From JAQUOA01 sp037443785 (GTDB lineage: Bacteria; Bacteroidota; Ignavibacteria; UBA10030; UBA8401): DNA of 64,000 nt. The DNA lies in the NCBI GenBank assembly GCA_037443785.1, contig JBBINR010000003.1:62001-126000 (forward strand), written 5' to 3'. The notes under the pieces are model-generated. The model ran no database searches. It was not told the origin of the DNA and worked only from the letters and a program-made list of their open reading frames with translations. The first letter of the stretch is position 1, and each line of letters begins with the position of its first letter. A program made the translations under genes and the position numbers. Positions 42,923-51,207 of the stretch are shown here, piece after piece.

Positions 42923-43666
42923 ATGATAAAACATATCCTGCTTCTGTTCATGTGCTTTTCACCAATAGTGTTTGCGCAGATGACGGAAGAAGATGTTCGT
43001 GCAAAATTAGATCTTGTTCATAATGGAAAGATCAATCAGATTCGATCAGAAATTCCGTCGCTTCAACAAAAATATCCGAACGATCCGGGTGTTGCCTATC
43101 TCGATGCGTTTACGACTCAAGAAGGTTCACAAGCAGTCAAAAAATATCAAATCATGGCAGATAAATACCCAAAAAGCATTTGGGCAGATGATGCACTTTA
43201 CCGGATTTACCAATATTACTATGCTGTTGGATTGTATAAAACGGCCGATGCAAAAATGGAGAAATTAAACAAAGACTATCCGAATTCCATTTACGCAAAG
43301 AAAGAAATCTCAGTTCCGCAAAAACTTGCAGAAACGGCACCGGCAGTTCAAGAAAGTTCAATGGTCAAAGAGCCTTCTGTGGAACAAAAACAGGAACCGG
43401 CATTATCTCAGCCATCCGCGGTGATTGCCAAAGGCGGATTTGCGGTGCAAGTCGGGGTGTATTCTCTCGAACCAACCGCGATTCAACAGTCAAACATTTT
43501 TTCCAAAACGGTCGGTAAGCAGGCAACAGTATTTCAAAAGCAAAGCAATGGCAGAACGGTATTCGCTGTTGCATTCGAAGGGTTTGAGAACGAACAATCA
43601 GCGCGATTGTTTGGCAGTGAATTGAAATCAAAATTTAATATGGATTGGTTTCTCGTAAAGCGCTAA
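42923..43666 (+). CDS. Exported TPR/SPOR-domain protein
   Basis: 247 residues: signal peptide (to FAQ, about 19), a helical repeat region (about 20-130, with YPNDPGVAYLDAF, then KYPKSIWADDALYRIY), a proline- and Gln-rich linker and a SPOR domain (about 170-245, GFAVQVGVYSLEP...FLVKR). SPOR domains bind denuded peptidoglycan at division sites. It therefore is likely a periplasmic cell-wall protein. The next gene starts directly after its stop. Confidence 0.85.
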   Translation: MIKHILLLFMCFSPIVFAQMTEEDVRAKLDLVHNGKINQIRSEIPSLQQKYPNDPGVAYLDAFTTQEGSQAVKKYQIMADKYPKSIWADDALYRIYQYYYAVGLYKTADAKMEKLNKDYPNSIYAKKEISVPQKLAETAPAVQESSMVKEPSVEQKQEPALSQPSAVIAKGGFAVQVGVYSLEPTAIQQSNIFSKTVGKQATVFQKQSNGRTVFAVAFEGFENEQSARLFGSELKSKFNMDWFLVKR

Positions 43667-44806
43667 ATGAACATATCGGCAGAAAATATAGGAGGGAATG
43701 AATTCCAAAAGCAATTTGGGATTGTCGGCAACTCGCTGGAGATGCTGGAACTTGTCCAGGTTCTTCAACATGTTGCCCCAACGGATATTACCGTACTTAT
43801 CACCGGAGAAAGCGGTGTTGGAAAAGAAGTGATCGCGCAGGCAATTCACGGTGCAAGTAAGCGATCAAAAAAACCGATGATGACGGTGAATTGCGGCGCG
43901 ATTCCGGAAGGAATTATCGAATCAGAATTGTTCGGTCATGAACGCGGATCGTTTACCGGTGCAAGCAGCGAACGAAAAGGATATTTTGAGCTTGCCGACG
44001 GCGGGACAATTTTTTTGGATGAGATCGGCGAACTGCCTATTGCAACGCAGGTGAAGTTTCTCCGCATTTTAGAAAATGGCGAATTTCTCCGCGTTGGCTC
44101 TTCCGTTGCACGCAAAGTTGATGTGCGTGTTATTGCCGCAACGAATAAAGATCTGGAGCAGGAAGCTCGCAACGGAAATTTTCGTCAGGATCTTTTTTTC
44201 CGGCTTCGTTCAGTCAATATCAGAATTCCGGCCTTGCGTGAACGGCGCGAAGATATTCCATTGCTTTTTGAAAAATTTGTGAAAGAATTTTCAGAAAAAA
44301 ATGGAATCGTGTTCAATGGTGTTACCCCTGCGGCAATGGAAATGCTGCAAAGTTATTACTGGCATGGAAATGTGCGCGAACTTCGGAATGTCGTCGAAAG
44401 CATGATTGTGATCGAACGGGGAAAGAAAATTGACGTTGATGATGTGCAGAAATATCTTCGCTTTGGCAGTGATGATCGCAGTCTGCCGATGATTATTCCG
44501 AAACGCAATGATTTTGACGAACGGCAGTTGATCTATCATGCGTTGATGGATATGAAGAATGATATCCTTGAATTAAAAAATCTTTTAAAAAATGCTGCCG
44601 GCGGAGAAGTTCCTGAAAATCATCAACCGCTGCTTTCATCGGTTCATACAACGGCAATTCCGGAAACAGTGTCTCTGGAAGAGATGGAGCGAAGAATGAT
44701 TGAGAATTCATTAAAGAAGTATCATGGCAACAGAAGATTGGCAGCAACGGAATTGAAAATATCGGAACGTACCCTGTACAGAAAAATAAAAGAGTTTGGA
44801 TTGTAG
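43667..44806 (+). CDS. Sigma-54-dependent transcriptional activator, no receiver domain
   Basis: 379 residues. AAA+ domain at about 16-245 with Walker A GESGVGKE, the sigma-54 contact loop GSFTGA (GAFTGA in most), Walker B GGTIFLDEIGELP, and an arginine finger region FRLRSVNIRIP; a C-terminal Fis-type HTH with RRLAATELKISERTLYRK. It starts almost directly with the AAA+ domain, so no phosphorylation or ligand domain controls it. Such PspF-like activators are regulated by a partner or by level. It lies head to tail with the SPOR gene and overlaps the region before lptE. Confidence 0.93.
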   Translation: MNISAENIGGNEFQKQFGIVGNSLEMLELVQVLQHVAPTDITVLITGESGVGKEVIAQAIHGASKRSKKPMMTVNCGAIPEGIIESELFGHERGSFTGASSERKGYFELADGGTIFLDEIGELPIATQVKFLRILENGEFLRVGSSVARKVDVRVIAATNKDLEQEARNGNFRQDLFFRLRSVNIRIPALRERREDIPLLFEKFVKEFSEKNGIVFNGVTPAAMEMLQSYYWHGNVRELRNVVESMIVIERGKKIDVDDVQKYLRFGSDDRSLPMIIPKRNDFDERQLIYHALMDMKNDILELKNLLKNAAGGEVPENHQPLLSSVHTTAIPETVSLEEMERRMIENSLKKYHGNRRLAATELKISERTLYRKIKEFGL

Positions 44807-44843
44807 AATGATTGCATTGGATTACAAAAATCGAGAAGCATGG

Positions 44844-45338
44844 GTGAAAAAAAATGTTGTTAGAATAATCGTTTTTTTCCTTTCACTTTTCAGCTTTGGG
44901 TGTTACGGTTTCAGTGGTTCTTCCGTGCCCGCGCATTTGAAAACAGTTGCTATTCCGCTGTTTGAAGATGTAAGCGGATTTGGTGAGGCGGGAGTTCGTG
45001 AAAAGTTTACACAGCAGCTGATTCAGCTTTTTGTGAATGACAACAGCCTTGAAATCGGCGAGCGCTTAACGTCCGATTCGATTCTTGAAGGAACAATCAC
45101 AACAATTACCGATGCACCGTCGATTATTGCCCCCGGCGAACAAGTAACGAAACGAAAAATCACGGTGATCATCCATGCGACGTTCACCGATATGAAATTT
45201 AGAAAAAAGGTTTGGGAAAAGGATTTTTCAAATTGGGGAGAATATGAACAGGGATCTCAAACACGAACCGTTGCCGTCGATGAAGCAATTCGGAAGGTTG
45301 CAGAAGACATTCTTCTCGAAACGGTTTCCGGCTGGTAA
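44844..45338 (+). CDS. lptE: LPS-assembly lipoprotein LptE
   Basis: 164 residues from a GTG at 44844, which has GAGAAG ahead and gives a clean lipoprotein signal ending LFSFGC (lipid-modified Cys about residue 20). An ATG at 44808 adds 12 residues and spoils the signal. Then HLKTVAIPLFEDVSGFGEAG, the LptE-family beta-strand repeats and a VDEAIRKVAEDILLETVSGW end. It forms the outer-membrane plug with LptD. LptD is not here. Close behind the sigma-54 activator. Confidence 0.82.
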   Translation: MKKNVVRIIVFFLSLFSFGCYGFSGSSVPAHLKTVAIPLFEDVSGFGEAGVREKFTQQLIQLFVNDNSLEIGERLTSDSILEGTITTITDAPSIIAPGEQVTKRKITVIIHATFTDMKFRKKVWEKDFSNWGEYEQGSQTRTVAVDEAIRKVAEDILLETVSGW

Positions 45339-45381
45339 AAGAAATGAAAACACTATTATATAAAGGTTAAATAAAACTACA

Positions 45382-46881
45382 ATGGAACAAATTATACTCT
45401 TTGCCTACATCATTTGCTTAAGCATCCTTTTTGTTTTTGGCGCCCACGGTTTTGTGATGGTGTATCACTATTACAAACACCGTCACGAATTGGATTCAAA
45501 TCTCCAGCTGACTCATACGCCGATCGTAACTATCCAGTTGCCGATCTTCAATGAAATGTATGTCGTTCGCCGATTGATTGATGCTTCGTGTGCAATTGAG
45601 TATCCTAAAGAGAAATTAGAAATCCAGGTGCTCGATGATTCTACCGATGAAACAGTTGATCTTGTAGAAAGCATCGTCAAAGAAAAACAGAATCAGGGAT
45701 TCAACATTCATCATGTTCGCCGTGCGAATCGAAAAGGATTTAAAGCGGGTGCATTGAAAGAGGGATTGAAAACTGCCGCAGGAGAATTTGTTGCAATCTT
45801 TGATGCCGATTTTCTTCCAAAAGCGGAATTTCTACAACGAACGATTCCATATTTTTATACCAATCCGAAAATTGGAATGGTGCAGACGCGATGGGAGCAT
45901 CTCAATGGCGAGTATTCATTGATGACGCGGACACAAGCAATGGCGCTCGATGGACATTTTGTGATCGAACAGAATATGAGAAACAAAGCGGGATATTTCA
46001 TTAACTTCAACGGAACCGGCGGTGTATGGCGCAAAGAGTGCATTGAAGATGCGGGTAACTGGCAGGCAGATACCTTGACCGAAGATCTTGATTTAAGTTA
46101 TCGCGCACAATTAAAAGGGTGGAAATTTAAATTCTTGCGTGATGTTACTTCTCCGGCAGAACTTCCGGCAGAAATTAATGCTTTAAAATCGCAGCAGTTT
46201 CGCTGGACAAAAGGAGCAATCGAAACGGCTCGGAAACTTCTGCCCATGGTGTGGAAATCGAATATTCCGATGAGAATCAAAATTCATTCAACATTCCATT
46301 TGACGAATAATATCGTGTTTCCGTTTATCGTTCTTGCCAGTATTCTCAATGTTCCGTTGACATTCATTAAACATGGCGGCGAATTCAACGCATATTTTGA
46401 TTTTATGTCCGTGTTTGTTCTTGCATTCATCGGATCGTTCATGTTCTATATGTATTCGCAAAAAGATATTTACTCCGATTGGCGTCGGCGTATTTTTCTG
46501 TTCCCGATATTTATGGCAGGAAGCATGGGATTTGCCGTGAATAACAGCAAGGCAGTCCTTGAAGGATTGTTCAAACGCAAAAGCGAATTTGTGCGGACGC
46601 CAAAATACGGTATCGAAGGGAAGAAACAATCGTGGAAAGATAAAAAATATGTTCCGGTAAAATTCAGTTGGACAGTACTTCTTGAAATAGCTCTTGCAAC
46701 ATATTGTTTCTTCGGAGTTATCTCTTCACTCTACTATCTTGAAATTGCGGCTGTTCCCTTTCAACTACTGTTTACATCAGGATACGGGTTTGTTGCATAT
46801 CTTTCGGTGAAACAAGCATTGGAAGCACGTCGTGTAAAGTTGGAAAAAATGAATTTATCAATTGAAGCAATAGCGGCATAA
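45382..46881 (+). CDS. Membrane glycosyltransferase family 2 (processive type)
   Basis: 499 residues: one N-terminal helix, a cytoplasmic GT-A domain (about 45-300), then four or more helices. Catalytic motifs: IQVLDDSTDE, IFDADFLP (DxD), TEDLDLSYR (base) and QQFRWTKG (QxxRW), which marks processive synthases such as cellulose synthase and glucomannan or beta-mannan synthases. Polymer unknown. Followed by a strong terminator and then the mobile element. Confidence 0.92.
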   Translation: MEQIILFAYIICLSILFVFGAHGFVMVYHYYKHRHELDSNLQLTHTPIVTIQLPIFNEMYVVRRLIDASCAIEYPKEKLEIQVLDDSTDETVDLVESIVKEKQNQGFNIHHVRRANRKGFKAGALKEGLKTAAGEFVAIFDADFLPKAEFLQRTIPYFYTNPKIGMVQTRWEHLNGEYSLMTRTQAMALDGHFVIEQNMRNKAGYFINFNGTGGVWRKECIEDAGNWQADTLTEDLDLSYRAQLKGWKFKFLRDVTSPAELPAEINALKSQQFRWTKGAIETARKLLPMVWKSNIPMRIKIHSTFHLTNNIVFPFIVLASILNVPLTFIKHGGEFNAYFDFMSVFVLAFIGSFMFYMYSQKDIYSDWRRRIFLFPIFMAGSMGFAVNNSKAVLEGLFKRKSEFVRTPKYGIEGKKQSWKDKKYVPVKFSWTVLLEIALATYCFFGVISSLYYLEIAAVPFQLLFTSGYGFVAYLSVKQALEARRVKLEKMNLSIEAIAA

Positions 46882-46901
46882 GTAAAGAAAATTAGTGATG
46901 C

Positions 46902-46940
46902 ACAAAGAGCCAACAGCCGTGTTGGCTCTTTGTGTTTTTA
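46902..46940 (+). terminator. Strong intrinsic terminator after GT2
   Basis: ACAAAGAGCCAAC (46902-46914) and GTTGGCTCTTTGT (46921-46933), 13 exact base pairs with a 6-base loop, then GTTTTTA. It lies 22 bases before the left end of the mobile element. Confidence 0.92.
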
Positions 46941-46961
46941 TCCATAATGTTGTTTAAAAAT

Positions 46962-46986
46962 GGGAATTATATACTTGACAATACCA
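46962..46986 (+). repeat. Left terminal inverted repeat
   Basis: Begins GGGAATTATATACTTGAC and ends AATACCA. Matches the complement of the right end at 20 of 25 positions; the inner ten bases GACAATACCA are identical. Confidence 0.85.
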
Positions 46987-47005
46987 CTGTAATTATTTAC
47001 ATTAC

Positions 47006-47030
47006 TGGTAGACAAAAGGACGGTCTACCA
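47006..47030 (+). promoter_or_regulatory. Hairpin over the transposase start
   Basis: TGGTAGAC (47006-47013) and GTCTACCA (47023-47030) are exact 8-base arms. The loop AAAAGGACG holds the ribosome site AGGA, and the last base of the stem is the A of the ATG. This would limit translation, a known way to keep transposase low. Confidence 0.7.
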
Positions 47031-47956
47031 TGAAAACTAAATTCAATAACATTCTTGACGTTGTAAAACACTTTCCAGATGAAACCGCTTGCCGAAACTT
47101 TTTGGCTGAATCTCGTTGGGGTAAGACTCCTGTTTGTGTTCATTGTGGAAGCTCCCGAAAAATCTACAAAGTAAGTGGTGGCAAACTTCTTAAATGCGCT
47201 GACTGCCGAAAGCAATTCTCTGTTAGAGTTGGAACTATCTTTGAAGATTCCGCGCTTCCACTTCAAACTTGGTTTATGGCAATCTACCTTTTGACTGCAC
47301 ACAAAAAGGGTATTTCTTCCGTTCAGCTTGGTAAAGATATTGGTGTTACTCAAAAGACTGCATGGTTCATGCTTCATAGAATACGTTTTGCTGTTAGAAC
47401 TAAATCCTTTGAAAAACCGCTTGACGGAACTATTGAAGCCGACGAAACTTTTATAGGTGGCAAAGAAAAGAACAAACACTTTGACAAGCGAACCAAAGAA
47501 ACTCAAGGTAGAAGTCTTGAAACTAAATCTGCCGTCTTTGGTATTCGTCAACGTGAGGGTGTTGTTATTGCTCAAAGAGTTTACCGTGTAGACTCTGCTA
47601 ATTTGTTTCCGATTCTTATTAAACAAGTTTCTCCAGATGCTAATGTTATTACCGACGAAATGAGCGCGTATAGGAAGTTGAACAAACATTTTAAGAATCA
47701 TAGCCAAATAGATCATGGTAGAAAAGAATACGTTAGAGGCAACATTCATACTAATTCGATAGAGTCTTTTTGGGCTATACTTAAACGTGGTATATTTGGC
47801 ATATATCACCAAGTTTCCAAAAAACACTTGGATAAGTACGTTGATGAATTTGAATTTCGTTTCAATTCTAAACATATTCACGACACAGAAAGATTTAGTC
47901 TTATGTTAAAAAATTGTTCTGGCAGATTAATGTATAAAAATCTTATACAGAAGTAG
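47030..47956 (+). CDS. IS1595-family (ISXO2-like) transposase
   Basis: 308 residues. N-terminal zinc ribbon C36-x2-C39...C56-x2-C59 (VCVHCG, KCADCRKQF), an HTH (GISSVQLGKDIGVTQKTAW), then the catalytic core: D138 in EADETFIGG, D209 in VITDEMSAY, and NSIESFW with N242 and E245. Length matches the family. It cuts at the flanking inverted repeats. It appears intact with no frameshift. A long open frame on the other strand (46997-47881) is a coding shadow. Confidence 0.95.
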   Translation: MKTKFNNILDVVKHFPDETACRNFLAESRWGKTPVCVHCGSSRKIYKVSGGKLLKCADCRKQFSVRVGTIFEDSALPLQTWFMAIYLLTAHKKGISSVQLGKDIGVTQKTAWFMLHRIRFAVRTKSFEKPLDGTIEADETFIGGKEKNKHFDKRTKETQGRSLETKSAVFGIRQREGVVIAQRVYRVDSANLFPILIKQVSPDANVITDEMSAYRKLNKHFKNHSQIDHGRKEYVRGNIHTNSIESFWAILKRGIFGIYHQVSKKHLDKYVDEFEFRFNSKHIHDTERFSLMLKNCSGRLMYKNLIQK

Positions 47957-47964
47957 ATTTTCTC

Positions 47965-48735
47965 TTGTTCAAAAAAATCAAATACTTAATCTTAACGACA
48001 ACTACTATTATCGCGCTAATAATAGTTGCCAGAATTAATAATAGTATGGCAATATTTAATAATGTACCCATAGAAAAATTAGAATCATGGAAAACTATTG
48101 TTCAGATATTTTTAGTGATATTTGGTGCGATTACTATTGTATTTGGAGCAATTCAACTAAAATTAGAATCAGAAATTGGAAAATTGCAAAAATTAGAAAA
48201 CGATTCTCTAAGACTACAAATTGCCAAAGTTGGTAATTCTCAAGCCGAATCAAATAGACTCGCCCAAGAAGCAAATGTTAAAAGCAATGAATTAGAACAA
48301 CAGAATCTAAAACTCAAGATCGAATTAAATAAAACAAAAGATAAAACAGAAATTGCATCACGGAAGGCAGAAGAAGCCAAAGAAGCAACATCCCCACGCG
48401 ATTTCTCTCCAGACGAATTGGCAAAGAAATTAAGAATCATTAAAAACATCGAAATAAAAATGGCATGTTTTAGCACTCCTGAATCAGAACGATTGTTTAA
48501 TATATTTGCAAAAACATTCCGCTTAATAGGATGGAAAATTATTGACGACCAACACGTAATTGGCGGAAGCACTGCGATGCCACAGGGGATATTTATTGGA
48601 ACTTCTAATAAGGAATTAGCGGAATTATTTAAAAATTCGTTGCGTGAATTTAATATAGAATGTAGGGTTGGTATAAAATCAGAACTACCACTTAATATTT
48701 TAGAAATTAGCATAGGAATAAAACCATTTCATTGA
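47965..48735 (+). CDS. Transposon passenger: membrane coiled-coil protein
   Basis: 256 residues from a TTG, nine bases behind the transposase (an ATG at 48046 is an alternative). Two membrane helices (about 6-22 and 45-63), a coiled coil rich in Lys, Glu and Gln (about 66-142) and a compact C-terminal domain (about 148-256: TFRLIGWKIID, QGIFIGTSNKELAELF). The last part resembles a domain found behind coiled coils in many unnamed membrane proteins (from memory). No function known. AT-rich codon use marks it as part of the element. Confidence 0.7.
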   Translation: MFKKIKYLILTTTTIIALIIVARINNSMAIFNNVPIEKLESWKTIVQIFLVIFGAITIVFGAIQLKLESEIGKLQKLENDSLRLQIAKVGNSQAESNRLAQEANVKSNELEQQNLKLKIELNKTKDKTEIASRKAEEAKEATSPRDFSPDELAKKLRIIKNIEIKMACFSTPESERLFNIFAKTFRLIGWKIIDDQHVIGGSTAMPQGIFIGTSNKELAELFKNSLREFNIECRVGIKSELPLNILEISIGIKPFH

Positions 48736-48756
48736 TATATAAACCATTATTCATAA

Positions 48757-49629
48757 ATGAATAATAAAATAGAAAAACACAAAGAAGATCAATCCATAGA
48801 AAATTCCAAAGAGAATTTCTTTAATCGTTGGATAAGACCTGAAATCGTTTTGAGTGCTTATCTTATTATTTCGGGTTTGTTTTTCTTTTCCACCAATGGA
48901 TTTTTCGAGTATGTTGTTCGTCTTTGGATTACATTTTTGATGGTTGCATTTGGGATTACTCATTTCATCATCAAGTTTAACAAAAGAGTCCCAAAAAAGT
49001 CGAATTGGATTGTTTATTCTACTGTTGAAGTTGTTTTCTTTTGCATTACCATTTATCTTCATTTTCAATACTCCAATAAAGCACCAATAATTTTACCAAA
49101 TTCAAATGATGTAATATCCCAGCCAAAAAATATTTCATTAATTCAACCAGATACTTTGCAACAAATAAAAAAAGACTCATTGACAGATATAAAAAAATCT
49201 CCAAAACCTATGTCGATTCTTGGATATATTGGGATAACCAATGTTCTGCTTTCAGTTTCATCAAGTCATTTAATTAGTGCAAGGATTGATTATGTTAATC
49301 TCGGAAAAATTCCAGCATATAACTTTGACCACGTCGCAACGTTAATTACTAATGGTGAACCAACTGAAGAAGATTCTTTATGGATTCTTAACCATCTTAA
49401 TCAAGTTGGTTATCAAGGTTTAACACTACTTCCAACTGCTGGAATAACCGCACCATATAGATTTGGAGATTCTTCAATTATTTTTAATTCAAATCACAAC
49501 TTTACTCTTCTTGGTGGATTTTCATATAAAGATGTTAATAAGAGTTTACACAAAATAATGTATTGCTATGTTTGTGAACCAAACACATCAATTTTTCATC
49601 CATATAAAAGATTTAATACGCCATTTTAA
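48757..49629 (+). CDS. Transposon passenger: three-helix membrane protein
   Basis: 290 residues. A charged N-terminus, three membrane helices (about 29-45, 53-73, 85-102), a Pro/Lys linker and a soluble C-terminal domain (about 150-290) with SILGYIGITNVLLSVSS and a final FHPYKRFNTPF. I recognise no family. It lies 21 bases behind the coiled-coil gene and 2 bases before the small frame, so the three form one unit. A shared membrane location suggests that the first two may act together (inference). Confidence 0.65.
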   Translation: MNNKIEKHKEDQSIENSKENFFNRWIRPEIVLSAYLIISGLFFFSTNGFFEYVVRLWITFLMVAFGITHFIIKFNKRVPKKSNWIVYSTVEVVFFCITIYLHFQYSNKAPIILPNSNDVISQPKNISLIQPDTLQQIKKDSLTDIKKSPKPMSILGYIGITNVLLSVSSSHLISARIDYVNLGKIPAYNFDHVATLITNGEPTEEDSLWILNHLNQVGYQGLTLLPTAGITAPYRFGDSSIIFNSNHNFTLLGGFSYKDVNKSLHKIMYCYVCEPNTSIFHPYKRFNTPF

Positions 49630-49631
49630 CA

Positions 49632-49772
49632 ATGAAAAAACAAACCATACAAAAACCCAAATCTAAAAAAGATAACGTCCTTCGATACGAGAAGCCCTTA
49701 AAACTCGATATGAGTTTTGAAGAAGCCATTAAGCGTATTGTCCGCGTTAAACCAGAAGAAGTAAAAAAGTAA
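49632..49772 (+). CDS. Transposon passenger: 46-residue basic protein
   Basis: 46 residues: a Lys-rich start (MKKQTIQKPKSKKDN) and a helix with LDMSFEEAIKRIVRVKPEE. Starts two bases after the preceding stop and has no clear ribosome site, so coupled translation is likely. Short 'SFEEA...KPEE' proteins of this kind are seen near mobile elements (from memory). Possibly an antitoxin- or accessory-like peptide; nothing in sequence decides it. Confidence 0.5.
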   Translation: MKKQTIQKPKSKKDNVLRYEKPLKLDMSFEEAIKRIVRVKPEEVKK

Positions 49773-49801
49773 ATTAGTTTTTCAAAGAACGATTTCACTT
49801 T

Positions 49802-49828
49802 ATACCAACCCCGCTTCCCGATTGGTAT
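49802..49828. repeat. Subterminal palindrome at the right end
   Basis: ATACCAA (49802-49808) and TTGGTAT (49822-49828); the right arm is inside the terminal repeat. The left end has a similar TACCA...TGGTA (46982-47010). They may be transposase sites or terminators. Confidence 0.45.
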
Positions 49829-49847
49829 TGTCTGCGATATAGTTCCC
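49823..49847 (-). repeat. Right terminal inverted repeat
   Basis: TGGTATTGTCTGCGATAT followed by AGTTCCC. Complement of the left repeat with five mismatches, clustered at positions 12-15 and 6 from the outer end. Confidence 0.85.
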
Positions 49848-49975
49848 TTAGTTAAAGAGCTAAAAAGGTCACGATATTTTCTACATCAATAATTTTGTTC
49901 TATGAGTCAGTTACTTCCTTGCAATTAAATATATTCTCTCCTATTTTGGTATCAGAAATCAGAGGATGATGGAAT

Positions 49976-51142
49976 ATGGAAACACTTGAATTTGATGTAG
50001 AATTTCTCGCACAGAAATTGTCAGAAAATCCGCAGTCGCCGTTATTTGCGCGGCTTGCCGATCTTTACCTGGCAAAAAACCAAACGGTTGAAGCTTTGAA
50101 ATTATGTGAAGAAGGAATAAAACTGTTTCCGCAGTATTATGCGGGACATCTTGTTCTTGGAAAAACTCATGCAGCCCTCAAAGAGTATTCAAAAGCGAAT
50201 GCGGCATTTCAAAAAGCCCAGGAACTCTCTCCGTTTAATCTGGCGATAAAAAAATTAATTGAATCCGCTGCCTCAAGTCCGGATGAATCTGTGCGAACTA
50301 CCGATGAAGATTATTTTACTGCGCAACCATCTTCATCTCCGGAGTCTTCCACTGAAAAAATTAATGAAGCGGGCCAGCCCGAAACTCCGTTGAATGGTTC
50401 TCTCTTTGATGCTCTTACGCCTGAAGAATTAAATTATATTCAGCAATCCAATGCGGGAACTTCTGAAATATCTTCATCTACGGATTTAGGATACGGGCAG
50501 CCGACTCAGCAGAACTTTCCATCGTTCGATGAATATTATTCTGAACATCAGCCGCATATTGAAAAATCATCTACGATAGCATTAGATGATTACCTCACAT
50601 CGAAAAGCGGTGCAGAAAAAATGCCGGTAAATGTTAGTGAGAATATACCAGAACAACCTGTTGAAGAATCTGCTGTCCGTGAGGAAGTTCGGGAATCTTC
50701 TGAACAGGAATTTCAATCTCCAGTCAGCCAGCAGCAGAGTGAAAATGTTACAGAACCAGAAGCTCAAATTTCTGAGGAACCGGAAATGGTATTTTCGTCT
50801 CCCGAGCAGGCGCAGTTATTTGCCGAGTTGAACGAAACGTCAGACCAGCCGCAAGATCTTGACCAGCTCGCGGAGAAGTTGCAAAATGCAGAACGAATTG
50901 TCCCCGGGGAAAATTATGAAACGAAAGGTGCAGAACCGGAACAACAAGAATCATCGGCAGAATATAGTCCCGATATGGTGACGCCAACGTTAGCGGAAAT
51001 TTATGCGTCTCAAGGAGAATATCGTGCGGCAATACAAGCCTATGAAATTTTGATGTTCTCTCAACCCGATAAAGGAGCGGCATTTCAGAAACGAATTCAG
51101 GAGCTACAGCAGATGCAGATGGAGAAGGACGGCCTTATCTAA
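49976..51142 (+). CDS. TPR-repeat protein with acidic linker
   Basis: 388 residues. TPR-like helices at about 18-100 (PLFARLADLYLAKNQTVEAL, ALKEYSKANAAFQKAQEL), a long Glu/Ser/Gln/Pro-rich disordered middle (about 105-335) and a last TPR (TPTLAEIYASQGEYRAAIQA). No signal peptide, so cytoplasmic. The arrangement resembles scaffold or assembly proteins of Chlorobi-group bacteria; the role is unknown. The terminator behind is shared with rpsT. Confidence 0.78.
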   Translation: METLEFDVEFLAQKLSENPQSPLFARLADLYLAKNQTVEALKLCEEGIKLFPQYYAGHLVLGKTHAALKEYSKANAAFQKAQELSPFNLAIKKLIESAASSPDESVRTTDEDYFTAQPSSSPESSTEKINEAGQPETPLNGSLFDALTPEELNYIQQSNAGTSEISSSTDLGYGQPTQQNFPSFDEYYSEHQPHIEKSSTIALDDYLTSKSGAEKMPVNVSENIPEQPVEESAVREEVRESSEQEFQSPVSQQQSENVTEPEAQISEEPEMVFSSPEQAQLFAELNETSDQPQDLDQLAEKLQNAERIVPGENYETKGAEPEQQESSAEYSPDMVTPTLAEIYASQGEYRAAIQAYEILMFSQPDKGAAFQKRIQELQQMQMEKDGLI

Positions 51143-51156
51143 ATTTGATTGATGGA

Positions 51157-51192
51157 AAATAAAAAGGCGGCTCATGGGCCGCCTTTTTATTT
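51157..51192. terminator. Bidirectional terminator between TPR gene and rpsT
   Basis: AAATAAAAAGGCGGC (51157-51171) and GCCGCCTTTTTATTT (51178-51192) pair over 15 bases with a 6-base loop; both strands end in U-runs. Confidence 0.92.
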
Positions 51193-51207
51193 TTAACTGC
51201 AATTTAC

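Larger units (their letters stand above)
46962..49847 (+). mobile_element. IS1595/ISXO2-type transposon with three passenger genes
   Basis: A 2886-base unit flanked by imperfect 25-base terminal inverted repeats (20 of 25 match). It holds a DDE transposase and, downstream on the same strand, two membrane-protein genes and a 46-codon frame. The inside is visibly richer in A and T than its neighbours. It sits in the gap after the GT2 terminator, so no gene is broken. I found no exact 8-base target duplication (TTAAAAAT left, TTAGTTAA right), so the copy may be old or the ends slightly off. A TTGACA with TACATT 17 bases on, at 46976-47004, could drive the transposase. Confidence 0.85.

Noticed and set aside
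46997..47881. Long open frame on the minus strand opposite the transposase (294 codons)
   Set aside because: It is a shadow of the clearly coding transposase frame; its product is low in complexity and matches no family.
46954..49855. Eight-base target duplication around the transposon
   Set aside because: Flanks TTAAAAAT and TTAGTTAA do not match, so I do not claim one.
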